A DNA stretch of 64,000 nt from SHVO01 sp041906145 (GTDB lineage: Bacteria > Pseudomonadota > Alphaproteobacteria > Rhodospirillales > Rhodospirillaceae), in NCBI GenBank assembly GCA_041906145.1, contig JAYRJU010000005.1, forward strand, positions 240,924 to 304,923. The letters are read 5' to 3'. Shown here piece after piece: positions 63,877 through 64,000 of the stretch. The number at the start of each line of letters is the position of its first letter. The stretch's first letter is position 1. The notes beneath the pieces are model-generated. The model searched no databases. It worked only from the letters and a program-made list of their open reading frames with translations, and was not told the origin of the DNA. A program made the translations under genes and the position numbers.

Positions 63877-64000
63877 CTAGACCAGAATTTCGCCGAACTC
63901 TTTCGACGTCGTGTTGCTGAGCGTGCCCCACGACGCGATGTCGAGCCCCATCACCTTCATCAGCGTGTAGCCGAGACGCGTGCCCGGCTCGCCGTTGCCC
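63877..64000 (-). CDS. DUF1552 protein, C-terminal end only (cut by the window edge)
   Basis: The last 40 codons are in the window; the reading frame extends past 64000. The residues GTRLGYTLMKVMGLDI, ASWGTLSNTTSKEFGEILV match the C-terminus of the DUF1552 protein at 45652-46986 (GTRVAYTALRVMGIDV and NNTSKEVGEMLV). It is the first visible gene of a unit with the three-module COG4315-like gene and family A copy 2. Confidence 0.8.
   Translation of the reverse strand, partial: GNGEPGTRLGYTLMKVMGLDIASWGTLSNTTSKEFGEILV

Overview
The window reads as a GC-rich Gram-negative chromosome, most likely an alphaproteobacterium. The evidence is a tripartite RND pump, TonB-dependent receptor, TorF-type porin, many Sec/Tat/lipoprotein exports, a DUF6481 protein, and a MaoC/CitE-like pair. 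The species cannot be named from the sequence. No rRNA, tRNA, CRISPR array, insertion sequence or phage gene was recognised.

Layout. 1-8394 (minus): a partial unknown gene, a TolC-type channel, and an RND efflux operon (outer-membrane lipoprotein, adaptor, permease) ending in a Nudix hydrolase. 8640-10877: MobA-like protein and a crotonase (plus), then a DUF6481 protein (minus). 10968-33006 (minus) is the centrepiece: ten paralogous secreted lipoproteins of the amidase-signature family in tandem. They are interrupted once by a large TonB-dependent receptor and followed by a divergent Tat-exported amidase and an S1/P1-nuclease-like protein. 33550-47040 holds two transporter-plus-creatininase-like cassettes (MFS; SSS with a PAL-like propeller), porins, MaoC and CitE-like enzymes, an unusual metallo-beta-lactamase-fold protein, a DMT exporter and a DUF1552 protein. 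47113-53896 is a hydantoin/N-carbamoyl amino-acid locus: flavin reductase and hydantoin-racemase-like genes (minus), and hydantoinase, N-carbamoylase and a four-gene polar amino-acid ABC importer (plus). 53992-64000 holds small genes, a second copy of the metallo-beta-lactamase-fold protein, an FG-GAP/ASPIC protein, a TPR-2OG oxygenase fusion, two copies of an unrecognised secreted family, gene relics, a three-module COG4315-like protein and the end of a second DUF1552 gene.

How it may work together (inference). The recurring chemistry is hydrolysis of linear and cyclic amides outside or at the edge of the cell: eleven amidase-signature enzymes, two creatininase-like proteins, hydantoinase and carbamoylase. 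Each group is paired with its own uptake route (TonB receptor, MFS, SSS, ABC). The most novel element is the ten-copy lipoprotein amidase array with its embedded TonB receptor. It looks like a diversified surface or periplasmic system for harvesting a family of related amides such as peptide amides. All ten copies keep the Lys/Ser/Ser catalytic residues, but they fall into groups that differ at positions next to the active site.
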